Source: Massilia sp. Root133 (GTDB lineage Bacteria; Pseudomonadota; Gammaproteobacteria; Burkholderiales; Burkholderiaceae_D). From it: a stretch of DNA of 64,000 bases. The number at the start of each line of letters is the position of its first letter. Position 1 is the stretch's first letter. Made by a program: the position numbers and the translations under genes. Shown one piece after another: positions 1 through 9,236 of the stretch. Below the pieces are notes generated by a model, which searched no databases, had not been told where the DNA came from, and saw only the letters and a program-made list of their open reading frames with translations. The stretch covers positions 112,366-176,365 of the forward strand of contig NZ_LMEW01000005.1 in the NCBI RefSeq assembly GCF_001426525.1, in the 5' to 3' direction.

Positions 1-2230
1 AGTCGTAGGCGTAGCGGCGCGGTGCGTCCGCCGGCTGGCCGTGCCTGTACAGGGCGACGAGCGGTGCTTCCTCGCCGTAGAAATAGGCGACGTCGGCGTA
101 GAAACGGCCCTGCTGCAGCATCCAGCTGCTGCGCGCCATGTAGTCGACCCATGGCCGCGCCATGCCGGCCCACGTCTCGTTGCGGTTGAAATACTGGCCG
201 AAGATGGCCAGCGACAGGCCGGGCTTCCGGTCGTCGTCCAGCGGCTGGTGCACCGACGTGTGGATGACCGGGAGGTTCACGCCGCTGGCGAATTCCATGT
301 CGATCATCGGGCGCAGGTCGCTCGGCGCGAACGCCCACGGCGCCATCGCGCTCGTCATGGATTCCGCGGCGACGAGGTTCTGGCCATAGATGTGCGACAC
401 CGAGGCGGCGCCGCGCATGTCGGCGATCGCGGTCGGGTTCGGGCCGAACTCGGGGCGGTACGTCCACATCGCGGCCATCGGGACGTTCGCGTGGCTGCGC
501 ATCGCCATGTCGTCGCCCAGCGTGACGCGCGCGCTTTCCAGCGCTTCGCCGTACACCTTCAGGCCGTGTTCGCGCGCGACGGCGGCCACCGTGCCATAGT
601 GTTCGCCGGCCATCAGGTCGGCGAGGGTGCGGCGCCAGTCGTACAGGAAGGCGTCGGTGCGGGCACGGGTGCCGATGACGACGCCCGTCAGCGCCGGCAG
701 CCACGGGCGCGCGTCGTAGCCGCGCAGGCGCCGGAACTGTTCCAGCAGGCGCGGCGTCCAGTTCGACGACCCGACTTCGATCGAGTCCGTCACGATGGCG
801 CGCACGCCATGCGCGCCGACGAGGTCCTTGCCGGCCGCCTGTTCGTACTTTGCCAGATAGGTGTCCAGGTAGCGTCGCACCGCGTCGCCGTCGTACTTGT
901 CGACCTCGAGGCCCGTCGCTTCCTTCGTGGCCGGGTGGTTTTCCGTTCCCGTGAGCGACCACGCGAGGCGCACGATCTTCCAGGTGCCGGGCGGCGGCGT
1001 CCAGTCCAGCGTGCCGTCGGCGCGCACCTTGCCGGTGAGGTCGACGATGGCGGCCGGGTCGACGCCGGCCTCGCGCGGGTCGAGACCCGCATCCAGCGCG
1101 AAATAGTCGTCGGCGGTCGCGAAGCCGGCCTTGGCCTCGAACTGGCTGACCTTCGGCTCGCCCGACAGGACCAGTTGCGCGAGGCGCAGTCCCTTGGCCT
1201 GGCCGATTGCACCGAACGGCCCCGTGTCGGCGCCCGCCACGGGCATGAACTGGGGGTTCGGCACGGGCGGCTTCGCGCTGACCACGACGCGGAAACGGGC
1301 CGCCGTCAGCGGGGCGAAGCCCGCGCTGGCGGGCACCCCGGCCAGCGCGAGGTCCGCGACCTTGCGCCAGCGCGTCCCGTCCGCGCTCGCTTCCAGCACG
1401 GCCTGGTACGCCGAGCCCTCGAACATCGACCCCGCGCCCGGCGCGAAGATCGTGGCCGAGCGGATGGTCTGCGGTGCCGGATAGTCCAGCGTGACGATGA
1501 CCGGGCGGTCGGCCGTGGGCGCCGCGAGTTCGGCCGCAGCCTCTTCGGTCGCCGCCGCCAGCTTGCGCGCGTCGAGGGCCAGGTCGCCGGCGCGGATGGC
1601 GGGGGGCGGGAGTGCGGCTGCGTCGACCGGATACGCGTAGACGGCGATGTCGCCGCCCGTGCGCGCGAGCGCCTCGGGGCTCGGCCGCTGGCCCATGATG
1701 TCCGGCTGGACGAACAGATCCTGGAACGGTCCCGTCGTGCGCGGCGCGGCGGGCAGGGGCGCCGCCAGCGGCTTGCCGCCGTCGACGGTGGTCTCGCTCC
1801 ACACCAGCTTCTTCATGCCGTCCTCGGGCCGTACCCACGGGCCGCCCGTCTCGCTCCAGCCGGGCGACGCGGCGATGCCGAATTCCAGGCCGTGGCGTTC
1901 CGCCTCCTGCGCGGCGAAGCGGAACGCGTCCGCCCATTCGGGACTCATGTACGGCAGGCGCTTCGGCACCAGTTGGGGCGTCATCATCTCGGCGTCGAAA
2001 TTCTGCAGGCCGCCGAGGCCCGACTTTGCCATCCAGTCGATGTCCTTCGCGATGCCGTCCTTGGTGATGTTCCCGTTCAGCCAGTGCCACCACACGCGGG
2101 GGCGGGCGCTTTGCGGGGGATTGTCGAAGCCGGATGCGACCGGGTCGGCGGCCGCCCATGCGGGTGCGGACAGGCAGGCGAGGGCGGCGGCGGCGGCAAT
2201 CAGGCGCAGGGGTTGAATGTGTGCGGACAT
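1..2230 (-). CDS. GH106-family alpha-L-rhamnosidase, exported (C-terminus outside window)
   Basis: Partial gene: 743 codons are visible and the C-terminus lies beyond the left edge. The start ATG at 2230 is followed by a signal peptide of about 27 residues (cleavage near AWA-A). The mature N-terminus carries RPRVWWHWLNGNITKDGI and later PPGTWKIVRLAWSLTGTENH, both typical of GH106 glycosidases, a large family (about 900-1100 residues) that removes terminal alpha-L-rhamnose. It lies 80 nt downstream of a TonB-receptor gene on the same strand, so the two probably share a transcript: uptake of a rhamnoside, then its deglycosylation in the periplasm. Flavonoid rutinosides or neohesperidosides fit the neighbouring aromatic-ring genes, but pectic rhamnosides are possible. 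Family assignment is firm; substrate is inferred. Confidence 0.85.
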   Translation of the reverse strand, partial: MSAHIQPLRLIAAAAALACLSAPAWAAADPVASGFDNPPQSARPRVWWHWLNGNITKDGIAKDIDWMAKSGLGGLQNFDAEMMTPQLVPKRLPYMSPEWADAFRFAAQEAERHGLEFGIAASPGWSETGGPWVRPEDGMKKLVWSETTVDGGKPLAAPLPAAPRTTGPFQDLFVQPDIMGQRPSPEALARTGGDIAVYAYPVDAAALPPPAIRAGDLALDARKLAAATEEAAAELAAPTADRPVIVTLDYPAPQTIRSATIFAPGAGSMFEGSAYQAVLEASADGTRWRKVADLALAGVPASAGFAPLTAARFRVVVSAKPPVPNPQFMPVAGADTGPFGAIGQAKGLRLAQLVLSGEPKVSQFEAKAGFATADDYFALDAGLDPREAGVDPAAIVDLTGKVRADGTLDWTPPPGTWKIVRLAWSLTGTENHPATKEATGLEVDKYDGDAVRRYLDTYLAKYEQAAGKDLVGAHGVRAIVTDSIEVGSSNWTPRLLEQFRRLRGYDARPWLPALTGVVIGTRARTDAFLYDWRRTLADLMAGEHYGTVAAVAREHGLKVYGEALESARVTLGDDMAMRSHANVPMAAMWTYRPEFGPNPTAIADMRGAASVSHIYGQNLVAAESMTSAMAPWAFAPSDLRPMIDMEFASGVNLPVIHTSVHQPLDDDRKPGLSLAIFGQYFNRNETWAGMARPWVDYMARSSWMLQQGRFYADVAYFYGEEAPLVALYRHGQPADAPRRYAYD

Positions 2231-2266
2231 GGCGTGGTTCGTCGTGGGTCTTCCATCAATGGGAAC

Positions 2267-2294
2267 GCGGCCGGACGCCAGGCGTCGCGGCCGC
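2267..2294 (-). other. Intercistronic hairpin between receptor and rhamnosidase genes
   Basis: GCGGCC (2267-2272) pairs with GGCCGC (2289-2294), and inside it GACGC (2274-2278) pairs with GCGTC (2282-2286). No T-tract follows on the minus strand, so it is unlikely to be a full terminator. It may protect the receptor mRNA or reduce expression of the downstream rhamnosidase. Confidence 0.4.
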
Positions 2295-2310
2295 GCGGGA
2301 CATCATGCGG

Positions 2311-4620
2311 TCAGAAACGGTAGTCCAGCGTCACGCCGACGCGGCGGAACGAATTCTCGCCGAGGCTGTAGGCGAAGCCGGAGCCCGCGCCCTTGCCGGG
2401 CAGCGGGTAGATGATGGCGTTCGGTACGCGCTTGTCGCCCAGGTTGCGGTCGTACACCTCGATGCCCCATTTGTCGTCAGGGGAACGCAGCGCGACGCGC
2501 AGCGACGCGGTGGAATGGCCGCCGTAAGCGCATTCGGCGTCGAGCGAATTGCAGAGCCGCACGCGGCTCTTGTAGACGATGTCGCCGCCCAGCTTGAGTT
2601 CATAGTCGCCCGGCAGCGTCCAGCTGTAGTCGCCGTTCAGCGTCGCTTTGTTGCGCGGCGAGTACAGCAGGCGCTGGCCGCCGACGTTGGTGTTGTCGAA
2701 CGTGAAACCGCCCGGGTACGCGGTGTCGAGGATCATCGCGACCGAGAGACCCAGCTGCAGTTCCGGCAGAGGACGCGCGCGGATGTCGGCCTCGATACCC
2801 TTGCTCGTCACGCTCGGCACGTTCAGCGGGATGCAGGAGAGGGCGCCGACGGCCGTCAGGGTGCAGTTCTGCTCCTGGAAATCCTTGATCTTCGTGTGGA
2901 ACGCGGCGACGTCCACGTCCAGGCGGCGGTTCAGGAACGACATCTTGGAGCCGATCTCGACACTCGTCGGCAGTTCCGGCTTGACGATGTAACCGGCGAA
3001 CGTGCCCGAGGCGCTGGCCTGGTTGACGGGCGTGTCGTTGTCGATCTGCGGACCCTTGTAGCCGCGGCTGACGGTGGCGTAGAGATTCGCGTCCTTCGTG
3101 AGCGTGTGCTGCAGCCCCAGCTTGCCCGACACGTTCGACTCGCTCGCGCTGCCGCTGGCCGACTTGACGGTTGCCGGCAGCGCGAAGCCCTGGAAGCTCA
3201 CGACGCTGCTCTGCGTGAATCGCGACGACACGCTGTCGCGGGTAAAGCGCAGGCCGGCGACGACGTTCGTCGAATCGGTCAGGCGGTACGTGGCCTGGCC
3301 GAACACCGCCTTCGTCGTCAGGTTCGCATACTGCAGGTTGTTGGTGGCGATCGAGCGGGGTACCGGCGGCGACGGCAGCGCGGGATTCGGTTCGATCAGC
3401 ACGTTGGCGTTCTTGTCGTTGGTGGAGTCGGCGTAGAACAGGCCCGCCACGTAGTCGAGCGTCTGCTTGCCGGGCGATGCGATGCGCAGCTCCTGCGAGA
3501 CCTGGCGCGCATTCTTGTACGGATCGTGGTTGGACACCTTGTCGTACGACGTCGACATGCCGATATTGACGCTTTCCGGGCCCTGCTTGCGCGTGCGGTA
3601 GGCCGTGATCGACGTCAGCGTGTCGCCGCTGGCCAGTGTCCAGTCGACCTGACCCGAGAAGCCGCGCACCTGGGCGCGCGTCAGTTCCTCGCCGTCCGAA
3701 CAGACCTGGTTGTTCGTCTTCGAGACGGTCACGCCGCAGGCAGCGAATTCGGCGGCCGGCTGGTGGTTGCCCGCCGTGTTGGTGGCGTAGGCGACGGACG
3801 GGGCGAAGAACACGGCGTTCTCGCTGCGCGTGTTCGACGCGTCCGCGATCAGGTTGACGGCCACGTCGCGGTTCGGCTGGAGCAGGTAGCGGATGCGCGC
3901 GCCGCCGTTGTTCGTGACGCTGTCCTCGCCGGTCAGCACGTTGTGGTAGACGCCCTTGTTGCGCTCGGCGATGCCGGAGATGCGCAGCGCGGAGATGTCG
4001 TTCAGCGGGACGTTGCCCGTGGCGCGCACGGCCGCACCGAGATCGCCCTTGAATTCCAGCTGCACGTTGCCGCCGCTGTCGCCGATGATCGGCGCCTGCG
4101 TCGCCATGTTCAGTACCCCGGCCGACGCATTCTTGCCGAACAGCGTGCCCTGCGGGCCGCGCAGCACTTCGACGCGGGCCATGTCCAGCATCAGGCCGCT
4201 GGCGGTAGCGCCCAGCGGCACGCCGTCGACGACGACGCCGACCGAGCTTTCGGCCGACAGGGTGAACACGGCGGTGCCGATGCCGCGGATCGACGCGCTG
4301 CCGCCAGCGCCGCCGGTCTGCTGGTCGCCGAACTCCAGCGATGCCGCCGTCTTGGCGAGGTCGCCGATGTCCTTGACGCCGGCACGCTCCAGCTGCGCGG
4401 CGTTGACGACCGTAATGGCCACGGGGACTTCCTTGATGCTCTGGCTGCGCTTTTGCGCGGTGACGACGACGGTCTCGATGCCTTTCTCGATCTTCGCCGC
4501 GGCGTCCGGGCTGGCGCCGCTGTCGCCGGTCTGGGCGTGGGCCGGATTCCAGATCGCGGCCAGGCTCATGGACAGGATGGTCAGCGAACCGATCGCCGAG
4601 GTGGTGCGGGATGCGTGCAT
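2311..4620 (-). CDS. TonB-dependent outer-membrane receptor (769 aa)
   Basis: A signal peptide (about 1-29, ending AHA) is followed by a TonB box region (ETVVVTAQKRSQS), a plug domain (about 50-170, with RIEVLRGPQGTLFGKN-like motif VEVLRGPQGTLFGKNASAG) and a beta-barrel ending in the outer-membrane signature aromatic residue (VTLDYRF). Such receptors import siderophores, oligosaccharides or other large ligands using TonB-ExbBD energy; the TonB system is not in this window. It is the first gene of a leftward unit with the rhamnosidase and diverges from the ring-degradation operon across a 238-bp promoter region with two copies of the GATA-N5-TATC element. The likely ligand is therefore an aryl or flavonoid glycoside, by context only. 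Confidence 0.93.
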   Translation of the reverse strand: MHASRTTSAIGSLTILSMSLAAIWNPAHAQTGDSGASPDAAAKIEKGIETVVVTAQKRSQSIKEVPVAITVVNAAQLERAGVKDIGDLAKTAASLEFGDQQTGGAGGSASIRGIGTAVFTLSAESSVGVVVDGVPLGATASGLMLDMARVEVLRGPQGTLFGKNASAGVLNMATQAPIIGDSGGNVQLEFKGDLGAAVRATGNVPLNDISALRISGIAERNKGVYHNVLTGEDSVTNNGGARIRYLLQPNRDVAVNLIADASNTRSENAVFFAPSVAYATNTAGNHQPAAEFAACGVTVSKTNNQVCSDGEELTRAQVRGFSGQVDWTLASGDTLTSITAYRTRKQGPESVNIGMSTSYDKVSNHDPYKNARQVSQELRIASPGKQTLDYVAGLFYADSTNDKNANVLIEPNPALPSPPVPRSIATNNLQYANLTTKAVFGQATYRLTDSTNVVAGLRFTRDSVSSRFTQSSVVSFQGFALPATVKSASGSASESNVSGKLGLQHTLTKDANLYATVSRGYKGPQIDNDTPVNQASASGTFAGYIVKPELPTSVEIGSKMSFLNRRLDVDVAAFHTKIKDFQEQNCTLTAVGALSCIPLNVPSVTSKGIEADIRARPLPELQLGLSVAMILDTAYPGGFTFDNTNVGGQRLLYSPRNKATLNGDYSWTLPGDYELKLGGDIVYKSRVRLCNSLDAECAYGGHSTASLRVALRSPDDKWGIEVYDRNLGDKRVPNAIIYPLPGKGAGSGFAYSLGENSFRRVGVTLDYRF

Positions 4621-4674
4621 ATTGTCTCCTAGTGTGGCCAGTCGATGCCGGCCATGTTGTATTCAGGCGAATCG

Positions 4675-4729
4675 AGTATAGGTACGGTCCTCGGCCATTC
4701 CAAAGCCGTATTCCGTGATACCTGCTATC
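4675..4729 (-). promoter_or_regulatory. Receptor promoter with GATA-N5-TATC operator
   Basis: Reading leftwards: palindrome GATA-N5-TATC at 4729-4717, nine bases, then GGCTTTGG (4707-4700, probable -35 region), then TATACT (4680-4675, -10). The same order and N9 spacing occur before the transporter gene at 4859 and the amidohydrolase gene at 12236. ATA-N5-TAT half-sites are compatible with a LysR-type activator; the LysR at 14444 is the nearest candidate. Confidence 0.6.
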
Positions 4730-4774
4730 GACGTTGGCGGGTGATGATCAAATGGCTGATCGATCGGATTCGCT

Positions 4775-4828
4775 GATACGTCCTATCGAAACTCTGGTCT
4801 TCGGGATGCCCGCGCGCGCTGCTATCGT
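4775..4828 (+). promoter_or_regulatory. Promoter of the ring-degradation operon with GATA-N5-TATC operator
   Basis: Palindrome GATA-N5-TATC at 4775-4787, nine bases, then GTCTTCGG (4797-4804) and, 18 bases later, TATCGT (4823-4828) as a weak -10. The poor -35/-10 fits activator dependence. The start codon at 4859 lies 30 bases downstream. Confidence 0.55.
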
Positions 4829-4858
4829 TTTCATACAAAAAAAGCGAGGAGACATCCC

Positions 4859-6004
4859 ATGCACACTTCCCCCGAGGCGGGCCGCGGCCGCGCCGCGCTC
4901 ATGCTGTGCCATTTCGCCGGCATGGTCGACCTGGTCGCGCTGCCCGTGTGGGTCGGCACGCTCGCCCAGCATCACGGTTTCGATCTTGAACACGCGGGCA
5001 TGATCGTCACGGCGTTCCTGCTGGGCGCGGTCGGCGCGAGCCTCGTGGCGGCGCCGCTCTATATAAGGTTGCCGCGCGCCGCCTGCGCATTCGGCGGCTA
5101 CGCCGTCGCGGCGCTGGCCTTTCTCGCCGCGTCGCGGGTGGCCGGTTTCGGCGCGCTCGCCGCGCTGCACCTCGTCGCCGGCATCGCGACGGGCACCGCT
5201 TTGTCGGTCACGCACGGCACCATCGGCCGCAGCGCCAATCCGCACCGGCTGTTCGCCATGGCCGGGACGGCGCTGGGCATCGGTGCGGTGATCTTCTATG
5301 CCGCCGTGCCGCCCGCCGTCGCCGCGCATGGCGGGCCGGCGCTGTTCCTCGTGTTCGCCGGCCTGATGGGCGCGGCGGCGCTGGCGTGTGCTTTCGGTTT
5401 TCCGAATGTTGCGACCGGCGGTCGTGCGCCGTCGGCGGCGCCGCTGCCCCGCGCGGCTTGGTGCGCGATCCTCGGCGTGGGCTGCCTGGCGCTGAACCAG
5501 GCGCTCACGTTCAGCATGCTGGACCGCATCGGCGTGCTGCGCGGCTTCGGGCAGGACAAGGTGAACGGCGTGCTCGTCGTGTGCGGCCTCGTCAACCTGC
5601 TGCCGGCCGCCGTCGCCGGCATGCTGCAGAAGCGCCTCAATCCCGTGCGGGTGGCCATCGTCGCCGCGCCGCTGCAGGCCGCGCTGGCGCTCGTCGTCAC
5701 GCTGTCCGCCGACTTCCTGCCGTATGCGCTGGCCGGCGCCATCTACCCGGCCGTGCTGATCTTCACCCACACCTTTCTGTTCGGGCTGATCGCCCGGCTG
5801 GACCCGAGCGGCCGCGCGCTGGCCTCGACGCCCGCGATGATGATGACCGGTTCCGCGATCGGTCCCGCGCTGGCCGGCTCGGTCGCGATGCGCGCCGGCT
5901 TCGGCGGCCAGGCGCTGCTGGCCATCCTGGTCGGCGCCGCCGCCACGCTCTGCTTCGCCCTGGTGGCGAGCCGCGCCCACCCATCACTGAAGGAGGCAAT
6001 ATGA
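4859..6004 (+). CDS. MFS transporter, aromatic or glycoside uptake (381 aa)
   Basis: Hydrophobic throughout, with about 12 predicted membrane segments of major facilitator type and no signal peptide. The start ATG is preceded by GAGGAGAC, the ribosome-binding style used across this region. The stop codon overlaps the next start (ATGA at 6001). It is the first gene of a rightward operon encoding hydroxylase, extradiol dioxygenase and hydrolases, so it probably carries an aromatic acid, flavonoid aglycone or breakdown product across the inner membrane. Sequence is not close to any MFS subfamily I can name by eye, so substrate and direction are inferred from position. Confidence 0.85.
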   Translation: MHTSPEAGRGRAALMLCHFAGMVDLVALPVWVGTLAQHHGFDLEHAGMIVTAFLLGAVGASLVAAPLYIRLPRAACAFGGYAVAALAFLAASRVAGFGALAALHLVAGIATGTALSVTHGTIGRSANPHRLFAMAGTALGIGAVIFYAAVPPAVAAHGGPALFLVFAGLMGAAALACAFGFPNVATGGRAPSAAPLPRAAWCAILGVGCLALNQALTFSMLDRIGVLRGFGQDKVNGVLVVCGLVNLLPAAVAGMLQKRLNPVRVAIVAAPLQAALALVVTLSADFLPYALAGAIYPAVLIFTHTFLFGLIARLDPSGRALASTPAMMMTGSAIGPALAGSVAMRAGFGGQALLAILVGAAATLCFALVASRAHPSLKEAI

Positions 6005-6435
6005 ACCCATCCAATCCACTCACCCTGGCGCAGGCGGGCGCGATCCTCGCCGCCGCGGTCGCGGCCGCGCGCGCCGACGGCTTGCCGCCGGTGGCCGTCG
6101 CGGTGCTGGACGCGTCCGGCCACACCGTCGCCCTGCAGCGCGAGGACGGCGCCACGCCGCTGCGCGTCGACATCGCCATCGGCAAGGCCTACGCGGCCGC
6201 CGGCATGGGCGTCGCCAGCCGTGTGCTGCACCAGCGCGCGCAAGACAATCCCGTGTTCTTCAACGCGCTGGCCTCGTCCAGCCAGGGGAAATTCATCCCG
6301 CAGGCCGGCGCCGTCGCGATCCGGGCGGCGGACGGCACCCTGCTGGGCGCCGTCGGCGCCAGCGGCGGCACGGGCGCCCAGGACGAGGCCATCTGCGCGG
6401 CGGGCGTGAACGCGGCGGGCCTGGTGGCCGCATGA
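6001..6435 (+). CDS. HbpS/GlcG-family heme-binding-like protein (144 aa)
   Basis: A short soluble protein with the family pattern AVAVLDASGHTVALQREDGA near residue 35 and GAVGASGGTGAQDEAICAAG near the C-terminus; length matches the family (130-160 aa). Members are called GlcG/HbpS-like; some bind heme or corrinoids, and many sit in aromatic and organic-acid operons with no proven role. The start overlaps the preceding stop by 4 bases, and its stop overlaps the amidohydrolase start at 6432, so translation is coupled. A role as an accessory or small-molecule-binding protein in the ring-cleavage pathway is the most I can infer. Confidence 0.85.
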   Translation: MNPSNPLTLAQAGAILAAAVAAARADGLPPVAVAVLDASGHTVALQREDGATPLRVDIAIGKAYAAAGMGVASRVLHQRAQDNPVFFNALASSSQGKFIPQAGAVAIRAADGTLLGAVGASGGTGAQDEAICAAGVNAAGLVAA

Positions 6436-7460
6436 GTGTGGCGCACGACCATACGGCCGGCTGCGCGTGCGGGATCGACGTGCATGCCCACGTGATTCCG
6501 CACGACCTGCCGCGCTACGTGGGCAACCGCTTGCCGTCCGACTGGCCGTCGATGGCGCCGGCGCATGCGTGCCACCGCCACGTGATCATCCAGGGCAGCG
6601 TGTACCGGACCGTGTCCGAGCGCGCGTGGAGTGCCAGCCGCCGCATCGAGGACATGGACCCGATGGGGCTCGCCGTGCAGGCCATCTCGCCGATGCCGGA
6701 ACTGCTGTCGTACTGGATGGAACCCAACGCCGCGGCCCAGCTGCTGCGCTACATGAACGAACAGATCGCGAACATGGCCGCGCTGTCGGGAGGGCGCCTC
6801 GTCGGCATGGGCGCCGTGCCGCTGCAGGACCTCGACCTCGCGCTGGCGGAGCTGGACCACGTCGCGGACAAGCTGGGCTTCAAGGCCATCGAAGTGGGCA
6901 GCAATGTCAACGGCAAGGCGATCGGCAGCCCGGAATTTGTACCGTTCCTCGCGGCCTGCGCGGACAAGGGCGTCGCGGTGTTCGTGCATGCGTTGAAGCC
7001 GGCCGGCGCCGACCGCCTCGTCGGCCCGGACAAGCTGCTGCCCGCGCTGGCGTATCCGACCGACGTGGGCCTGGCCGCCGCCTCCGTGCTGACCTCGAAC
7101 CTGATCGGCCGCATTCCGGATTTGAAAATGGCGTTCAGCCACGGCGGCGGCACGCTCGCGTCGCTGCTGCCGCGCCTCGAACAGGCACGCCAGGTGTTTC
7201 CGGCGCTGGCCGATGCGATGCCGGAGAGTCCGTCGACGCAGGCGCGCCGGCTGTTCTACGACACGCTCGTGTTCGACGCGCCTGCCTTGCGGCACCTGGT
7301 CGACCGCTTCGGTGCATCGCAGCTGATGATAGGCACCGACTACCCGTTCGCTTTCCACGACGCGCGCCCCGTCGACAGCATCGCCGCGGCAGTCGGCGAC
7401 GCGGACGTGCGCGCCCAACTCGTCACCCGTAACGCCGCCCGGTTCCTCGGGCTCGAATAA
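6432..7460 (+). CDS. Amidohydrolase-2 family hydrolase or decarboxylase, ACMSD-like (342 aa)
   Basis: A TIM-barrel metal enzyme with the first-strand DVHAHV motif (His18, His20), a later FVHALKP histidine, FSHGGG and the C-terminal GTDYPF aspartate. This is the layout of aminocarboxymuconate-semialdehyde decarboxylase and related 5-carboxyvanillate or gamma-resorcylate decarboxylases. In a meta-cleavage operon such proteins act on the ring-fission product, by hydrolysis or non-oxidative decarboxylation. The start overlaps the preceding stop; a VOC dioxygenase gene follows 9 bases after the stop. The exact reaction cannot be fixed from sequence. Confidence 0.85.
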   Translation: MSVAHDHTAGCACGIDVHAHVIPHDLPRYVGNRLPSDWPSMAPAHACHRHVIIQGSVYRTVSERAWSASRRIEDMDPMGLAVQAISPMPELLSYWMEPNAAAQLLRYMNEQIANMAALSGGRLVGMGAVPLQDLDLALAELDHVADKLGFKAIEVGSNVNGKAIGSPEFVPFLAACADKGVAVFVHALKPAGADRLVGPDKLLPALAYPTDVGLAAASVLTSNLIGRIPDLKMAFSHGGGTLASLLPRLEQARQVFPALADAMPESPSTQARRLFYDTLVFDAPALRHLVDRFGASQLMIGTDYPFAFHDARPVDSIAAAVGDADVRAQLVTRNAARFLGLE

Positions 7461-7469
7461 GGAGTCAAC

Positions 7470-8363
7470 ATGCCCGCATCACCCGCCGGCCAGCTGCGCA
7501 GCATCGCCATCGGCGTCACCGACCTCGATGCCGCCGAGCGCTTCTACAACGATACCTGGCGTCTGGAGACCGTCGCGAAGACGGAGGATGCCGTCTACCT
7601 GCGCGGCGCCGGACCGTTTCACCACATCCTCGCGCTGCACCGCAGCGTCAGGCCGGACGTCCGCCACGTGACGTTCAGCGTGGCGACGCGCGCCGATCTC
7701 GATGCCATCGCGGCACGCACCCCGGCCGCGGGGGGCCGCTTGCTGTCCGAACCCGCCGCCGTCGACGAGCCGGGCGGCGGCACTGCCGTCACCATCGCCG
7801 ATCCGCAGGGCCGCATCCTGCGCTTCGTGCACGGCGACGAACGTCACGATGCGCGGTCGCACGCCGATGCGCCGAGCCGCATCACGCACGTCGTGTTCAA
7901 CAGCGCGGACGTGGCCGCGGCCCAGCGCTTTTACGAAGAGGCGCTCGGGTTCCGCCTGTCCGACCGCACGAAGATCATGGCCTTCATGCGCTGCAACAGT
8001 GACCACCACAGCATCGCACTTGCGGACAGCAATGCGGACACGCTGAACCACATCGCCTTCGTCATGCCGGACCTGGACGCCGTGATGCGCGGCGCCGGCC
8101 GCATGCGCGACGCCGGCTGGCCCATCGAATGGGGCGTCGGCCGCCACGGCCCCGGCAACAACGTCTTTGCCTACTTCGTCGGTCCGGACGATTTCGTCAT
8201 CGAGTACACGGCCGACGTGCTGCAAGTCGACGACGCGTACAAAGTTGGCGGGCCTTCCGACTGGCAGTGGCCGCCGGGCCGCTTCGACCAGTGGGGCGTG
8301 TCGCAGCCGCCGTCGGAGCGCATCAAGCAGGCGCAGAAAACCATCCGTTTCATCGAACAGTAA
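7470..8363 (+). CDS. Type I extradiol ring-cleavage dioxygenase (VOC fold, 297 aa)
   Basis: Two-domain vicinal-oxygen-chelate protein. The C-terminal half holds a full extradiol active site with BphC-like spacing: metal ligands His140, His194 and Glu245, plus second-sphere His179/His180, His226 and Tyr235. It should therefore be an active Fe(II) or Mn(II) enzyme that opens a catecholic ring next to the two hydroxyls. It is followed at once by a FAH hydrolase and a FAD hydroxylase, the normal partners that make the catechol and cut the ring-fission product. In the fde (naringenin) pathway a comparable enzyme opens the 8-hydroxylated A ring; the same role here is inference. Confidence 0.88.
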   Translation: MPASPAGQLRSIAIGVTDLDAAERFYNDTWRLETVAKTEDAVYLRGAGPFHHILALHRSVRPDVRHVTFSVATRADLDAIAARTPAAGGRLLSEPAAVDEPGGGTAVTIADPQGRILRFVHGDERHDARSHADAPSRITHVVFNSADVAAAQRFYEEALGFRLSDRTKIMAFMRCNSDHHSIALADSNADTLNHIAFVMPDLDAVMRGAGRMRDAGWPIEWGVGRHGPGNNVFAYFVGPDDFVIEYTADVLQVDDAYKVGGPSDWQWPPGRFDQWGVSQPPSERIKQAQKTIRFIEQ

Positions 8364-8372
8364 GGAGCAGCA

Positions 8373-9236
8373 GTGAAATTCGTCACCTACCGCAACGGTA
8401 AAGAAAACCGCCTGGCCGTCGTCGACGGCGACCAGATCGTCGATATCAACCGCGCCGTGCCGGAGGTTCCCGCCGACGTACGCGCCGCGCTCGCGGACGG
8501 CGTGGACCTCGTCGCCGCCGGCCGCCGCGCGCTCGATTCGACCGCCGGGCGCCGGCCGCTGGCAGGCGCCGCGCTGGCGCCCGTCGTGCCGGAACCCGGC
8601 AAGACGGTCTGCCTGGGCCTGAACTACTACGACCACGCCGCCGAGAGCGGCCGCGAGAAGCCCGTGTATCCGTGGTTCTTCCTGCGCGGGACGACGTCGC
8701 TGCTGGCGCACGGCGAAGCGTCGCCGCGCCCGCGTGTGTCGGAGAAGTTCGACTACGAGGCCGAGCTGGCCGTCGTGATCGGCAAGCGCGCGCGCCACGT
8801 CAGGCGCGAGGATGCGCTGGACTACGTGTTCGGCTATGCGTGCTTCAACGACATCTCCGTGCGCGATTACCAGAAACGCACGCCGCAGTGGACCATCGGG
8901 AAGAACTTCGACCGCACGGGCGCGCTGGGCCCCGTGCTCGTCTCCGCCGACGAACTGCCGGCCGGCGGCGTGGGCCTGTCGATCCAGTCGCGCCTGAACG
9001 GCCAGGTCATGCAGGACGCGAACACGAAGGACATGATCTGGGACGTGGCCGAGACCATCGCGCTGCTGACGGAATGTCTGACCCTGGAGCCGGGCGACGT
9101 GATCGCGATGGGCACGCCGGCCGGCGTCGGCCAGTCGCGCACGCCGCCCGTGTGGATGAAGGCCGGCGACACGATCGAGGTCGAGATCGAAGGCGTGGGC
9201 CTGCTCGTCAACACGATCGAGGACGAGCAGCCATGA
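8373..9236 (+). CDS. Fumarylacetoacetate hydrolase-family enzyme (287 aa, GTG start)
   Basis: C-terminal FAH domain with divalent-metal ligands Glu129 and Glu131 (DYEAELAVVIG) and Asp160 (CFNDISVRDYQ), and the product-binding region TPAGVGQSRTPPVWMKAGD. Related enzymes cleave acylpyruvates or isomerise and decarboxylate meta-cleavage products (HpcE/HpaG type). The start is GTG at 8373, with AAGGAG six to eight bases upstream; no better ATG fits. The stop overlaps the start of the FAD hydroxylase (ATGA at 9233). It presumably acts just after the extradiol dioxygenase, splitting the ring-fission product. Confidence 0.9.
   Translation: MKFVTYRNGKENRLAVVDGDQIVDINRAVPEVPADVRAALADGVDLVAAGRRALDSTAGRRPLAGAALAPVVPEPGKTVCLGLNYYDHAAESGREKPVYPWFFLRGTTSLLAHGEASPRPRVSEKFDYEAELAVVIGKRARHVRREDALDYVFGYACFNDISVRDYQKRTPQWTIGKNFDRTGALGPVLVSADELPAGGVGLSIQSRLNGQVMQDANTKDMIWDVAETIALLTECLTLEPGDVIAMGTPAGVGQSRTPPVWMKAGDTIEVEIEGVGLLVNTIEDEQP

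Noticed and set aside
41..2323. Long plus-strand open frame of 760 codons
   Set aside because: It is antisense to the GH106 gene; the product is rich in Arg, His and Val with no domain, typical of GC-rich third-position shadowing.
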